From Chloroflexota bacterium (GTDB taxonomy: Bacteria; Chloroflexota; Anaerolineae; Fen-1058): a stretch of 5,914 nt of DNA. Shown here in pieces: positions 5,775 through 5,914 of this stretch. Where the stretch lies: the NCBI GenBank assembly GCA_016219235.1, contig JACRBO010000309.1:1-5914 (forward strand). The letters run 5' to 3'. Every line of letters begins with the position of its first letter. Position 1 is the stretch's first letter. The notes below the pieces were generated by a model. That model had not been told where the DNA came from. It ran no database searches and saw only the letters and a program-made list of their open reading frames with translations. A program made the position numbers and the translations under genes.

Positions 5775-5877
5775 CGTCATTGCGAGAACTCCATGCCCGT
5801 TCGCCGGCATGCGTCCGGACAGAAACTTCGTCGGCGACCGTCACTGCGAGGAGCGTTTTTTGCGACGAAGCAGTCTC
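5775..5877. repeat. Degenerate copies of a dispersed palindromic intergenic repeat
   Basis: CGTCATTGCGAG (5775-5786) recurs as CGTCACTGCGAG (5839-5850, 11 of 12 matching). The second copy continues GAGCG-TTTTTT-GCGACGAAGCAGTCTCC to 5877. Between them, CTTCGTCG (5826-5833) is the exact reverse complement of CGACGAAG (5863-5870), and ACTGC (5844-5848) pairs with GCAGT (5869-5873, overlapping by a base or two). The pattern matches a GTCATTGCGAGGAGCG...GCGACGAAGCAATCTC intergenic repeat that I recall from several phyla. It has no coding capacity. It looks like one nearly complete unit plus fragments in both orientations. Confidence 0.6.
5792..5811. repeat. Small hairpin CATGCC-N8-GGCATG after the kelch gene
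   Basis: Two perfect six-base arms flank an eight-base loop, 35 bp after the kelch-gene stop codon. No T-run follows on the plus strand, so it is not a standard intrinsic terminator, though it could stabilise the 3' end of the mRNA. It sits between the two repeat fragments described at 5775-5877. The rest of the window, 5878-5914, holds nothing I recognise. Confidence 0.4.
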
Positions 5878-5914
5878 CTACTCGACCGGCAATTGGCGTT
5901 GATCGACATTGAGA

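Overview
The window most resembles chromosomal DNA of a Chloroflexota bacterium, probably Anaerolineae-like. The evidence is stylistic: a lipoprotein with a Pro-Glu-Pro-Thr-Lys spacer right after the lipidated Cys, a secreted kelch/DUF11-type protein ending in VYLPVMLR (a C-terminus I recall as common in Chloroflexota exported proteins), and moderately high GC. No marker gene fixes the taxonomy.

Layout. (1) 116-1831, minus strand: an exported lipoprotein with four rhodanese domains. They form two copies of a 260-residue A-B pair, and the fourth domain is cut short by a TAG codon. (2) 1832-2074: a divergent intergenic region rich in short direct and inverted repeats, a plausible operator region. 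(3) 2075-3019, plus strand: a LysR-family transcription regulator, closed by a strong intrinsic terminator at 3049-3086. (4) 3220-5757, plus strand: a large secreted protein with a signal peptide, a kelch beta-propeller, one complete DUF11-like domain and a second DUF11-like domain apparently split by a nidogen-like insertion. (5) 5758-5914: non-coding, with a degenerate copy of a dispersed intergenic repeat of the GTCATTGCGAGGAGCG...CGACGAAGCAATCTC type.

How the parts may work together. LysR regulators often control the gene transcribed divergently from them, so the rhodanese lipoprotein is the natural target. The effector domain of the regulator looks closest to the CysL/CbbR-like group, and rhodaneses handle sulfane sulfur, so a sulfur-responsive regulator controlling an extracytoplasmic persulfide-handling lipoprotein is a reasonable but unproven reading. 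The kelch protein lies behind a terminator and is probably a separate transcription unit.

The most noteworthy observations are the exact 780-bp-period duplication in the rhodanese gene, the TAG that interrupts a still-recognisable homologous tail, the repeat-dense divergent promoter region, and the domain-within-domain layout of the kelch protein. I saw no RNA genes, CRISPR arrays or transposase genes.
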